Assembly: GCA_000435835.1 (NCBI GenBank)
Contig: FR883422.1
Coordinates: forward strand, 1 to 8,106
DNA length: 8,106 nt
Direction of reading: 5' to 3'
DNA from: Clostridium sp. CAG:221
Lineage (GTDB): Bacteria > Bacillota > Clostridia > Clostridiales > Clostridiaceae
The position numbers and the translations under genes were made by a program. Below are positions 1-7,351 of the stretch, in pieces. Under the pieces are notes generated by a model. The model had not been told where the DNA came from, searched no databases, and was given only the letters and a program-made list of their open reading frames with translations. Every line of letters begins with the position of its first letter. Within the stretch, counting starts at the first letter, position 1.

Positions 1-1
1 T

Positions 2-85
2 TATTTAATTATGGTAGACAAGGATACATTACAAACATATAAGTATTCTTCAACAGGAGAAATTACACCATTTATTAGTGATTAA
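2..85 (+). CDS. C-terminal tail of an unidentified protein (partial)
   Basis: The first 84 bases read open in one frame and stop at TAA 83-85, giving the last 27 residues of a protein that begins outside the window. The tail is polar (it contains VDKDTLQTYKY and ends ITPFISD) with no membrane segment. An ATG lies in frame at position 11 but has no ribosome binding site. The two terminator hairpins about 60 bases downstream fit the end of a transcription unit on this strand. The tail is too short to assign a family. Confidence 0.45.
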   Translation, partial: YLIMVDKDTLQTYKYSSTGEITPFISD

Positions 86-144
86 AAATAGAATTATTAA
101 ATATTAAAAATTAAAAAATATATATTAATAAACAAAAAGAGTGG

Positions 145-174
145 GACTGTATCAAAATAATATTTGATACAGTC
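145..174 (+). terminator. Perfect 12-bp hairpin, terminator-like
   Basis: GACTGTATCAAA (145-156) pairs perfectly with TTTGATACAGTC (163-174) across a 6-base loop. No T-run follows, so alone it would be a weak intrinsic terminator, but it sits just ahead of a much better one. The sequence GGGACTGTATCAAA (143-156) resembles ends of some insertion sequences and trailers in Firmicutes, so a mobile-element origin is possible but unproven. Confidence 0.5.
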
Positions 175-178
175 TATA

Positions 179-210
179 AAAAAGGGAATTCGTGTTTGAA
201 TTCCCTTTTT
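179..210 (+). terminator. Bidirectional rho-independent terminator
   Basis: A perfect 13-bp stem, AAAAAGGGAATTC (179-191) with GAATTCCCTTTTT (198-210), closes a 6-base loop. The A-run on the left and T-run on the right make it usable from both directions. It insulates the gene ending at 85 from the MATE gene starting at 337. Confidence 0.85.
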
Positions 211-270
211 AGATATAATATTATTTATACTAAGCAATAAATAATTATTTTTAAATCATTAAAATAAACT

Positions 271-276
271 TATAAT
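271..276 (+). promoter_or_regulatory. Candidate -10 box upstream of the MATE gene
   Basis: A consensus TATAAT lies 61 bases before the GTG start at 337 and after the bidirectional terminator, where a promoter is needed. No good TTGACA -35 box is visible at the expected spacing (the 248-253 region is only T-rich). TATAAT matches are common in AT-rich DNA, so the call rests mainly on position. Confidence 0.4.
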
Positions 277-336
277 AGTATAGCAGACAAGTTGTAATTA
301 ATTATCTTAATTTAAATTAAAGAAAGGAAGAATATA

Positions 337-1686
337 GTGGATATAAAAGAAGTTTTAAATGGCAATATATTTAAAGTTTGGGCTAAATTCATTATAGCAT
401 CTGTTGTTGGGGTTGTCTTAAATACAATTTATACAATGGTAGATGGAATATTCATAGGTCAAGGTGTTGGTGAAGTAGGACTTGCAGGTGTAAATATAGC
501 TTGGCCAGCAGTAACGCTTGTTGTAGGTATAGGACTTATGATAGGAATTGGTACAAGCAGCATAATTGCTATTTATATGGGGAAAGGAGAAAATAAAAAG
601 GCTGAAAAAGTATTAGGTACAGGTGTTACTTTAATTGTATGTATTGGTGTAGTAGTAACAATCTTAGGTTTATTATTTAGAATGCCAATAATAAAACTAT
701 TAGGGGCAACAAGTGATACTTTAGAAAGTGCATTAGATTATTACACAATAATATTTATAATTGCAGTGCCATACATATTTGCTACAGCATTAAATCCTAT
801 AGTTAGAACTGATGGAAGACCTGATTTATCAATGATAATGATAGGTATAGGGGCTATAGCTAACATAGTATTAGACTGGATACTTGTTATGAAGCTAGGT
901 TTTGGTGTTAAAGGAGCTGCTATTGCAACAAGCGCAAGTATACTAATATCAATGAGTGTATCTTTATATCATTTTATAAAAGGTAAAGCTACTATTAAGG
1001 TTAAAAAAGAAAACTTAAAAATTCATATGGAAATAGTAAAAAGAATACTTAAGATAGGTTTTGTAAGTTTCGCAATACAGATTTCATATGGAATTATTTT
1101 ATTAACACAAAATAGAACTATGTTTACTTATGGAAGTACTATTGATGTGGCAATATATACAGTTGCTACATATATAAATTGCTTTTTAGTAAATACATGT
1201 ATGGGTATAGCACAAGGATTACAACCATTAATAGGTTATCATTATGGAGCTAAGAAGTTTGAAAGAATGAAAAAACTTGTTTATATTACAATAAGTATAT
1301 GTATAGTATCTGGTATATTAATTTATATATCAATACTACTTTTTGGTAGAGAAATGATTGCAATTTTTGGAGTGAGCAGTGAATATATTGAATCTGCTTA
1401 TGAAATGATAAGAATTTACTGTATAGGTAGTCCAGCCATAGGAACTATCTTTACCATTAGTGGATATTATCAAGCTATAGGCAAAAATACATATGCTAAT
1501 ATAATATCAATAGGAAGAGGCTTTGTTTTTCAATTTATCTTTACATTAGCTTTACCTCCATTTATAGGCACAACAGGAGTGTTTTTATCATTACCTTTAG
1601 CAGAATTAATAACTATGATGATAATTGTAGCAATTATAATTATTGATAGAAAAAATAGCAGTTTAGAATTAATAGAAAATTATTAA
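337..1686 (+). CDS. MATE family multidrug efflux transporter, MepA-like
   Basis: This is a 449-residue, strongly hydrophobic polytopic membrane protein of the normal length for the MATE family (about 12 membrane helices in two similar halves). The N-terminal part carries the family's typical first helices, with NTIYTMVDGIFIGQGVGEVG near residues 29-48 followed by LAGVNIAWP, as in MepA-type exporters. Proteins of this family use a Na+ or H+ gradient to expel cationic drugs, dyes or metabolites. The substrate and the coupling ion cannot be told from the sequence. The start is GTG at 337, supported by the purine-rich site AGAAAGGAAG (321-330) at good spacing. The gene stands alone, with terminators before (179-210) and after (1690-1728). 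No MarR-type regulator such as MepR is present in the window. The reading frame is intact, unlike most of its neighbours to the right. Confidence 0.93.
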   Translation: MDIKEVLNGNIFKVWAKFIIASVVGVVLNTIYTMVDGIFIGQGVGEVGLAGVNIAWPAVTLVVGIGLMIGIGTSSIIAIYMGKGENKKAEKVLGTGVTLIVCIGVVVTILGLLFRMPIIKLLGATSDTLESALDYYTIIFIIAVPYIFATALNPIVRTDGRPDLSMIMIGIGAIANIVLDWILVMKLGFGVKGAAIATSASILISMSVSLYHFIKGKATIKVKKENLKIHMEIVKRILKIGFVSFAIQISYGIILLTQNRTMFTYGSTIDVAIYTVATYINCFLVNTCMGIAQGLQPLIGYHYGAKKFERMKKLVYITISICIVSGILIYISILLFGREMIAIFGVSSEYIESAYEMIRIYCIGSPAIGTIFTISGYYQAIGKNTYANIISIGRGFVFQFIFTLALPPFIGTTGVFLSLPLAELITMMIIVAIIIIDRKNSSLELIENY

Positions 1687-1689
1687 GTT

Positions 1690-1735
1690 AAATGACTGGT
1701 TTGAATTAAAATTTCCAACCAGTCATTTATTTATA
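1690..1735 (+). terminator. Rho-independent terminator of the MATE gene
   Basis: AAATGACTGGTT (1690-1701) pairs perfectly with AACCAGTCATTT (1717-1728) over 12 bp, starting three bases after the MATE stop codon. The 15-base loop can pair a little further (GAA with TTC). An AT-rich tail (ATTTATAAT type) follows. The A and T flanks could allow some termination from the other side as well. Confidence 0.8.
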
Positions 1736-1831
1736 ATAAAAGAGAATAGAGAAATATAATGACTTATACAACTTTACTAAAAGTAATATGATAAAATTTA
1801 GATTATATTTTAAATTATTGGATGGTGAAAG

Positions 1832-3496
1832 ATGATAAAAGAAGGATTATATGAACAAATAATAAATGAAGAAATACTGGAAAACTTAAATAAGTTAGAT
1901 AAAGAAAAATATATAATTGATAAAGAAAAACTTGATAATGAAGAAGCTAGAGCCATATTGGCTCAATACATAGAATCAGTAATAAGGAAAGCATTAAATT
2001 ATGTAAGAGATAAAGTTAAGGAAGATAATGAAAAACTTCTTAAGCAAATAGAAGCATGTAATAAAATAGTTTACATATTAAGTGAAGTGTCCAATGAAGA
2101 TGATATTAAAAAATATAAAATAAGTGAAAATGGAGAAATGCTTACAGCTCTTTATTCTAAAATAAATAATAAAAGAGCAATATCTAAAGAAAAAGCCATA
2201 AGGCCAGTTACACCAATATCACAAAGTTCGCTTTTTACAGGTGCAACAATGGAACCTAATATGCTAAGTGAACTTAATAAAGAAATCCTTTCATGTGATT
2301 CAATAGACTTACTTGTGTCCTTTGTTAAATGGAGTGGAATAAGATGTTTAATTGAAAGTTTAGAAGAAGCAGCTTTAAATGGCAAAAAGATAAGAATAAT
2401 AACAACATCATATATGGGAGCTACAGATGAAAAAGCCATATATGAATTAGCAAAATTACCTAATATAGAAATTAAAATTTCTTATGATACAGAAAGAACA
2501 AGACTTCATGCTAAGGCGTACATGTTTAAAAGAAATACAGGTTTTACTACAGCTTACATTGGTTCCTCCAATATATCAAATGTTGCTTTAACTTCAGGAT
2601 TAGAATGGAATATTAAAATTACAGAACAGGATTCTTTTGATATAGTTAAGAAGTTTGAAGCTACTTTTGAAAGTTATTGGAATGATGGAGAATTTGTTTT
2701 ATTTACTGGTACAGATGAAGACAAGCTTAAATTAAGAATGGCATTAAGAAAAGAAAATAAGGAAGAGGAAAAAGAAAATAATTTTCTTTTTGATATTAAG
2801 CCATATTCTTATCAAAAGGAAATACTAGAAAGATTAGATGCTGAGAGAAAACTATTTAATAAGAATAAAAATTTAGTAATTGCTGCTACAGGTGTAGGAA
2901 AAACAGTAATATCAGCATTTGATTATAAAAATTATTGCAAAGAAAATAAAGGTCAGGTAAATAGACTTTTATTTATTGTACATCGTGAAGAAATCTTAAA
3001 ACAGGCAAGAGATACATTTAGAGCCATTTTAAAGAATAATAATTTTGGTGAACTTATGGTAGGTGGAAAAACTCCAGAAAATATAGATCATTTATTTGTA
3101 TCAATCCAAAGTTTAAATAGTAAAAAATTATTTGAAGTAACTTCAGAAGATTATTATGATTTTATAATAGTAGATGAGTTCCATCATGCAGCAGCACCTT
3201 CATATCAAAAGCTTTTAAGTTATTATAAGCCTAAGATATTATTAGGACTTACGGCTACACCAGAAAGAAATGATGAAAAAGAAATCTTTTCATATTTTGA
3301 AGATAGAATAGGTGCTGAAATCAGACTACCAGAAGCAATAGATAGAAAGCTTCTTAGTCCATTTCAATATTTTGCAGTTACAGATAATATTGATTTATCA
3401 AAGGTCAAATGGACTAGAAAGGGATATGATATAGCAGAACTTAGTAATGTTTATACTAATGATGATTTAAGAGTTTCTCAAATAGTTAATAGTTAA
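1832..3496 (+). pseudogene. SauUSI-like type IV restriction enzyme, N-terminal part (PLD nuclease + helicase), frameshifted
   Basis: The first 554 residues match the family of large PLD-helicase-DUF3427 proteins, typified by SauUSI of Staphylococcus aureus, an ATP-dependent restriction enzyme that cuts DNA carrying 5-methylcytosine. Domains in order: a helical N-terminus (LYEQIIN at 7-13), a phospholipase D-type nuclease domain with H226-A-K228 and GSSN 244-247 as the active-site signature, then a superfamily 2 motor with Walker A ATGVGKT 352-358, DEFHH 448-452 (motif II) and LTATPER 473-479 (motif III). The start ATG 1832 follows GGATGGTGAAAG, a fair ribosome binding site. Translation stops at TAA 3494-3496 between helicase motifs III and V, and homology resumes at once in the -1 frame from 3493. 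A single missing base after about 3493 explains this; restoring one gives SVNKYI with no residue lost. As written, the product has the nuclease and half of the motor, and should be inactive. The family assignment is strong; substrate specificity is inferred. Confidence 0.9.
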
Positions 3497-4995
3497 ATAA
3501 ATACATTACTGATATAAATGAAATTATAGGATTAGGTTTCTGTGTAAGTATAGAACATGCTATTTTTATGGCTAAAAGGTTTAATGAACTTAATATACCA
3601 TCAATAGCTTTAACATCAAAAAGTACTATAGAGGAAAGAAATAAAGCTAAAGAAAATTTAGTAAATGGTACTATTAAATTTATTTTTGTGGTTGACCTTT
3701 ATAATGAAGGGGTAGACATACCAGAAGTAAATACTATTCTTTTCTTAAGGCCAACAGAAAGTCTTACTGTATTCCTACAACAATTAGGAAGAGGATTAAG
3801 ATTAAGTGAAGGTAAGGAATGTTTAACTGTCTTAGATTTTGTAGGGCAAGCACATAAGAATTATAATTTTGAAGAAAAGTTTAGAGCACTCATTGGTAAG
3901 AGCAATAGATCTGTAAAAGATAATATAGAAAATGGATTTTTATCTTTACCTAAAGGGTGTTATATTCAATTGGAAAAGCAGGCCAAGGAATATATTTTAA
4001 GAAATATAAAATCCTCAGTAAATAATAAAAATAAAATAATAAATCTTTTAAGAAATTTTAAAAATGAAAGCTTTGCAGAACTTACCTTGGAAAATTTCTT
4101 AAATCATTATGAATTATCATTAGTAGACTTTTATGGTAAATCAGGAGATAGAAGTTTTGCAAGAATGTGTGTAATGGCAGGGGTTAAAGAAGATTTTAAT
4201 GAGGAAAATGAATTTGAAATAACAAAGAAGCTAAGAAACTTATTCCATATAAATTCAAGAAGATTAATAGAATTCTTCAATAAGATTATTGATGAAGAAA
4301 TTGATATTTATAATGTAAATAATGAAGAAAAATTAATGTTGAATATGATGTATTATACTTTTTATAATAACTGTCCAGAAAAAGAAAACTTAAATTCACT
4401 ACAGGAAGGTTTAGAAAGACTTTTAAAGAATAAAACTATGATGGCAGAAGTTAAGGAAATATTAAAATATAATTATCATAAATTAGGATTTGTGGACAAA
4501 AGAGTTGAACTTGGATTTGATTGTCCTATGGATTTACATTGTAATTATACAAGAGATCAAATAATGGCAGCTTTAGATTATTTTAATGGAGAAAAGAAAC
4601 CAGCTTTTAGAGAAGGAGTAAAATATTTTGCAGATAAAAAACTAGATGTATTCTTTATAACCTTAAATAAAAGTGAGAAAGATTTTTCACCATCTACTTT
4701 ATATGAGGATTATGCTATAAATGAAAAGCTATTCCACTGGCAAAGTCAAAGTACAACTTCTGTAGAAAGTATTACAGGAAAAAGATATATTAATCATAAA
4801 AAAGAAAACTCTAAAATAGTACTATTTGTAAGAGAAAATCAAAAGGATAATGGAATAACCTCTTCATATACTTATTTAGGATTAGCAGAATATAAAAGTC
4901 ATATGGGAAGTAAACCTATAAGTATTACTTGGCAGTTACAAGAGGAAATCCCTAGCTGGATGATTAATAAGGCAAATAAGAGCATTGTAATATAA
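3493..4995 (+). pseudogene. SauUSI-like type IV restriction enzyme, C-terminal part (helicase C + DUF3427), out of frame with its N-terminus
   Basis: This is the second half of the same gene, open from 3493 to TAA 4993-4995. It begins with conserved coding sequence lacking a start (NKYITDINEIIGLGF), so the first in-frame ATG at 3568 is internal to the helicase domain and has no clear ribosome binding site. Visible motor motifs are VDLYNEGVDIPEVNTILFLR (motif V region) and QQLGRGLR encoded at 3778-3801 (motif VI, arginine fingers). A helical linker of about 200 residues follows. The last ~165 residues form the DUF3427 domain, with YTRDQIMAALDYF, LFHWQSQSTTSVES and GKRYINH; in SauUSI this end is thought to read the modified base. 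Both halves together make about 1,055 residues, a normal family size, so nothing beyond one base seems lost. The C-terminal domains show no other damage, which suggests a recent mutation or a sequencing error. Confidence 0.88.
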
Positions 4996-5074
4996 TTTAT
5001 ATAAATATTAGAGTATAGAAAATGATAAATACGTCAAGAAATAAAGAAGATATATTAAGAAAGCGAGATACGAA

Positions 5075-5683
5075 ATGATAATTGAAATTATAATTTTATT
5101 CATTATATCTTTTTTAATAAAAAAGAAGTATTTAGATAAAGGAAAACTTGGGGAAAGAAGTGTTGCAAAAAGACTAAAAAGATTAGATAAGAATAAATAT
5201 AAAGTAATTAATGACGTAATATTAAAAACTTCTAGAGGTACAAGTCAAATAGATCATTTAGTAGTATCAAATTATGGAATATTTGTAATTGAGACTAAAA
5301 ATTATCAAGGGTGGATAGTAGGGAGTGAAAATGCTGATAATTGGCAACAAATAATATATAACAAAAAGAACTTTTTTAGAAATCCTATTAAACAGAATTA
5401 TGGTCATATTAAAGCAATAGAGGAAAATTTAAAAGTAAATAATAAGATTGAATATATTTCCATTATTGTCTTTATGAATAGATGTGATTTAAAAGTTAAC
5501 ACTACAACACCAGTAGTATATGTTTATGACTTATTAAAGGAAATATATAAATATAAAAAGCATGTTCTTTCAGAAGAAGAAGTTAAAATTACATATAAAA
5601 TGCTTTTAAAAGCAAATAAGAATTCTATGTATATGAGATGGAAACATTTAATTAATGTAAAGAACAATATGAAGAAGTATTGA
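5075..5683 (+). CDS. NERD-domain (nuclease-related) protein with N-terminal membrane anchor
   Basis: This is a 202-residue intact protein. Residues 2-15 are a hydrophobic segment (IIEIIILFIISFLI) followed by KKK, which suggests a single membrane anchor with the rest in the cytoplasm. Residues ~22-135 match the NERD domain, a restriction-endonuclease-like fold. It has G26-E27 in the first helix, QIDH with D60, and then ETK 73-75, which together give the E-D-ExK arrangement of a plausible metal-dependent nuclease site. NYQG and W90 fit the usual pattern. The C-terminal ~60 residues are helical and basic. The gene lies 79 bases after the SauUSI-like gene with no terminator between, and 61 bases before the AAA gene, so co-transcription is likely. 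The ribosome binding site before ATG 5075 is poor (AAGCGAG at 5061-5067). NERD proteins are poorly characterised; a role in DNA processing or defence is inferred from the fold and the neighbours. Confidence 0.88.
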   Translation: MIIEIIILFIISFLIKKKYLDKGKLGERSVAKRLKRLDKNKYKVINDVILKTSRGTSQIDHLVVSNYGIFVIETKNYQGWIVGSENADNWQQIIYNKKNFFRNPIKQNYGHIKAIEENLKVNNKIEYISIIVFMNRCDLKVNTTTPVVYVYDLLKEIYKYKKHVLSEEEVKITYKMLLKANKNSMYMRWKHLINVKNNMKKY

Positions 5684-5732
5684 TTTAGCAAACTAATTAA
5701 TCTAGAATTAATATATTAATATTTAATGCAAT

Positions 5733-5740
5733 AGGAGGTG
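5733..5740 (+). promoter_or_regulatory. Strong ribosome binding site fixing the AAA-gene start
   Basis: AGGAGGTG, a near-perfect Shine-Dalgarno match, ends 4 bases before ATG 5745. It is the best site in the window and shows that the broken gene behind it once had a well-expressed start. It now directs synthesis of only 48 residues. Confidence 0.8.
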
Positions 5741-5744
5741 GAAT

Positions 5745-6817
5745 ATGGCGCTATATTTAAATACAAATAGGAATCTTGAAAATTATAAAGAATTGTATAG
5801 AAGCAAATATTTTATAGATAAATCATTAATTATAGATAATTTAAACCTAATGTTAAAATTAAGGAAAACTATGCTATATGGGATATACTAAATGAATTAA
5901 ATGAAAAATTTATATTTATTTTTGATGAGTGGGACTATATATTTAACAGTAATCTTTTTAAGGAAGATCAAAATGAGTTTTTATCATTTTTAATGAAGTT
6001 TTTAAAGGATCAGCCATATGTATCTCTTTGTTATATGACAGGAGTATTGCCAATAAAAAAATATTCAAATGGTTCTGCACTTAATATGTTTGATGAATAT
6101 ACATTTTTAAAAGATAGAATATATGATGAATATTTTGGTTTTACAGAGGAAGAAGTATTAGAACTATGTAATAAAAATAAACGAATGGATTTTAAAGAAT
6201 TAGAAAATTGGTACAATGGCTATTTAACAGCTACTGGAATAAAAATTTATAATCCAAGATCAGTGGTAAAAGCACTTGTTAATAACTATTGTGAAAGTTA
6301 TTGGACTAATACAGGAGCTATGAATGAAGTGCAGAATATCTTAAATATAACGTTCTAGACATTAGAGATGATGTAATAGCAATGGTTTCAGGAGAAGAAA
6401 TTGATATTATTATTAATGAAGAATATAGAGCAGGCCAAGGAGCACCAAGAAATAAAGAAGAAATATATTCTGCTATGATAGTGTTAGGATTTTTATCTTA
6501 TTATGATGGCTATTTAAAAATTCCCAATAAAGAGCTTATGCAAGAATTTGAGAAAGCTTTAAAAGATGAATCTTTTGGCTATAAGAAATAAGGCATTTGC
6601 AGATTTTACATTCCATCCAAGAAGAAAGAATGATACTGCCTTTATAGTAGAATTGAAAAAGGATGAAGATCCTGAAGTTGCAATAAATCAAATAAAAGAA
6701 AAAGAATATGTAGAAAAATTTAAGAAGGAAAATAATCATCGTTTAATTTTAGCTGTAGCCATATGCTATGATTCTAAAACAAAAGAACATCACTGTAAAA
6801 TTGAAGAGTTAAGATAG
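5745..6817 (+). pseudogene. AAA-ATPase-like / PD-(D/E)XK nuclease family protein, degraded by deletions and a frameshift
   Basis: Pieces of one protein lie in order in different frames. 5745-5845 gives the family N-terminus (MALYLNTNRNLENYKELY, then FIDKS) and runs out at TAA 5889. From 5846 homology resumes in another frame with PNVKIKENYAIWDILNELN, the Walker B-like FIFIFDEWDYIF, then DQPYVSLCYMTGVLPI and YFGFTEEEV, up to about 6330. There a one-base loss shifts the frame: restored, it reads EVAEYLKYNVLDIRDDV. The third piece (6331-6585: MVSGEEIDIIINEE, IPNKELMQEFEKAL) ends at a second deletion, and the last piece (about 6580-6817) carries ADFTFHP and IVELK, the D and E-x-K of a PD-(D/E)XK nuclease, ending CKIEELR. 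The Walker A loop (usually RPRRFGKT) is gone. About 360 of an expected 520-580 residues remain, judged from memory of the family (PF09820 plus PF08011). Family function is uncertain, and this copy cannot work. Confidence 0.88.
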
Positions 6818-6854
6818 TAGTAAGCGAATATAAATTAATTATTTAAAATAATAA

Positions 6855-6887
6855 CCTAAATACATTAATAAAATTAATGTGTTTAGG
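6855..6887 (+). terminator. 15-bp hairpin after the AAA pseudogene
   Basis: CCTAAATACATTAAT (6855-6869) pairs with ATTAATGTGTTTAGG (6873-6887), 15 bp with one G-T wobble and a 3-base AAA loop. It lies 37 bases after the stop at 6815-6817 and would end the restriction/NERD/AAA unit. The tail (CTAATTTC) is poor in T, so termination may be incomplete. The open frame of the toxin remnant begins at its last base. Confidence 0.6.
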
Positions 6888-7351
6888 CTAATTTCACAAT
6901 TAAGAAAAGAGTTGTTCCAGAAGAAAGGCAAAATATAGATGAAGTTTTAATTAGTAAAATAGTAACTATTTTTAGGAATTATAAAGGAAAAGGTAAAGCA
7001 AGTACAAATTCTGCTGGCTGGGAAAGAAATGTAGGAAAGCATTTTAGAGAGTTATTAAGCAAGAATCCAGAATTTTGGAGTACAACAAATGTTGAAAGAA
7101 TAAAAAGAGGATTAGTTCCAGAAGTAGACGAAAAATTTATTGAGTTTTTTCCACAATATAAGGATTGCTTAGGAAGTAAGTTGGTTCAACATCATATAGG
7201 AGGAGGGTTACAAGCAGTTGCTGTTCCACAAAATTTACATGAAGGATTTGGAGGAATGCATAATATAGAAAAAGAATTCAGAATTAGAAACAATGATTAT
7301 TTGACGTATATTGCAGAGGTTCTATTTGAAGTTAAAGAGGGATATAAATGA
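6887..7351 (+). pseudogene. Startless C-terminal toxin domain, HNH/endonuclease VII-like (polymorphic toxin remnant)
   Basis: A 154-codon frame, open from just after TAG 6884-6886 to TGA 7349-7351, has no in-frame ATG, GTG or TTG with a ribosome binding site; the only in-frame ATG (7256) is inside the domain. The protein starts NFTIKKRVVPEERQN and has a helical middle (GWERNVGKHFRELL). It ends in a histidine-rich block encoded at 7187-7264: VQHHIGGGLQAVAVPQNLH followed by EGFGGMHN. Paired His, then H-x(n)-H-N, with glycines and a VP between, is the pattern of HNH/endonuclease VII-fold nuclease toxins at the ends of secreted polymorphic toxins (LHH/WHH-like groups). The upstream delivery part (LXG, RHS or similar) is missing, so this is a displaced or truncated cassette. 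A SUKH-type immunity gene follows with overlap, the usual toxin-antidote order. The exact subfamily is not certain. Confidence 0.75.

Noticed and set aside
1755..1760. TATAAT as the promoter of the restriction gene
   Set aside because: The hexamer is perfect, but there is no -35 box at the right distance and several equal candidates lie in the 1730-1820 gap. The real promoter cannot be picked out.
2152..2439. 95-residue frame on the minus strand
   Set aside because: It lies wholly inside the PLD-domain coding sequence, has no ribosome binding site and no recognisable domain. It is a shadow of the real gene.
3482..3496. Programmed -1 frameshift joining the two helicase halves
   Set aside because: No X-XXY-YYZ slippery heptamer precedes the stop in the zero frame, no stable structure is evident downstream, and homologues as I know them are single-frame proteins. 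A simple deletion is the better explanation.
5707..5720. 14-base perfect palindrome ATTAATATATTAAT as an operator
   Set aside because: It is made only of A and T in a very AT-rich gap, where such palindromes arise easily. Nothing ties it to a regulator.
6031..6216. 61-residue frame on the minus strand
   Set aside because: It is antisense to conserved AAA-family sequence and has no start signals.
6536..6739. 67-residue hydrophobic frame on the minus strand
   Set aside because: It is antisense to Lys/Glu-rich coding sequence of the AAA pseudogene, which naturally reads as Phe/Leu on the other strand.
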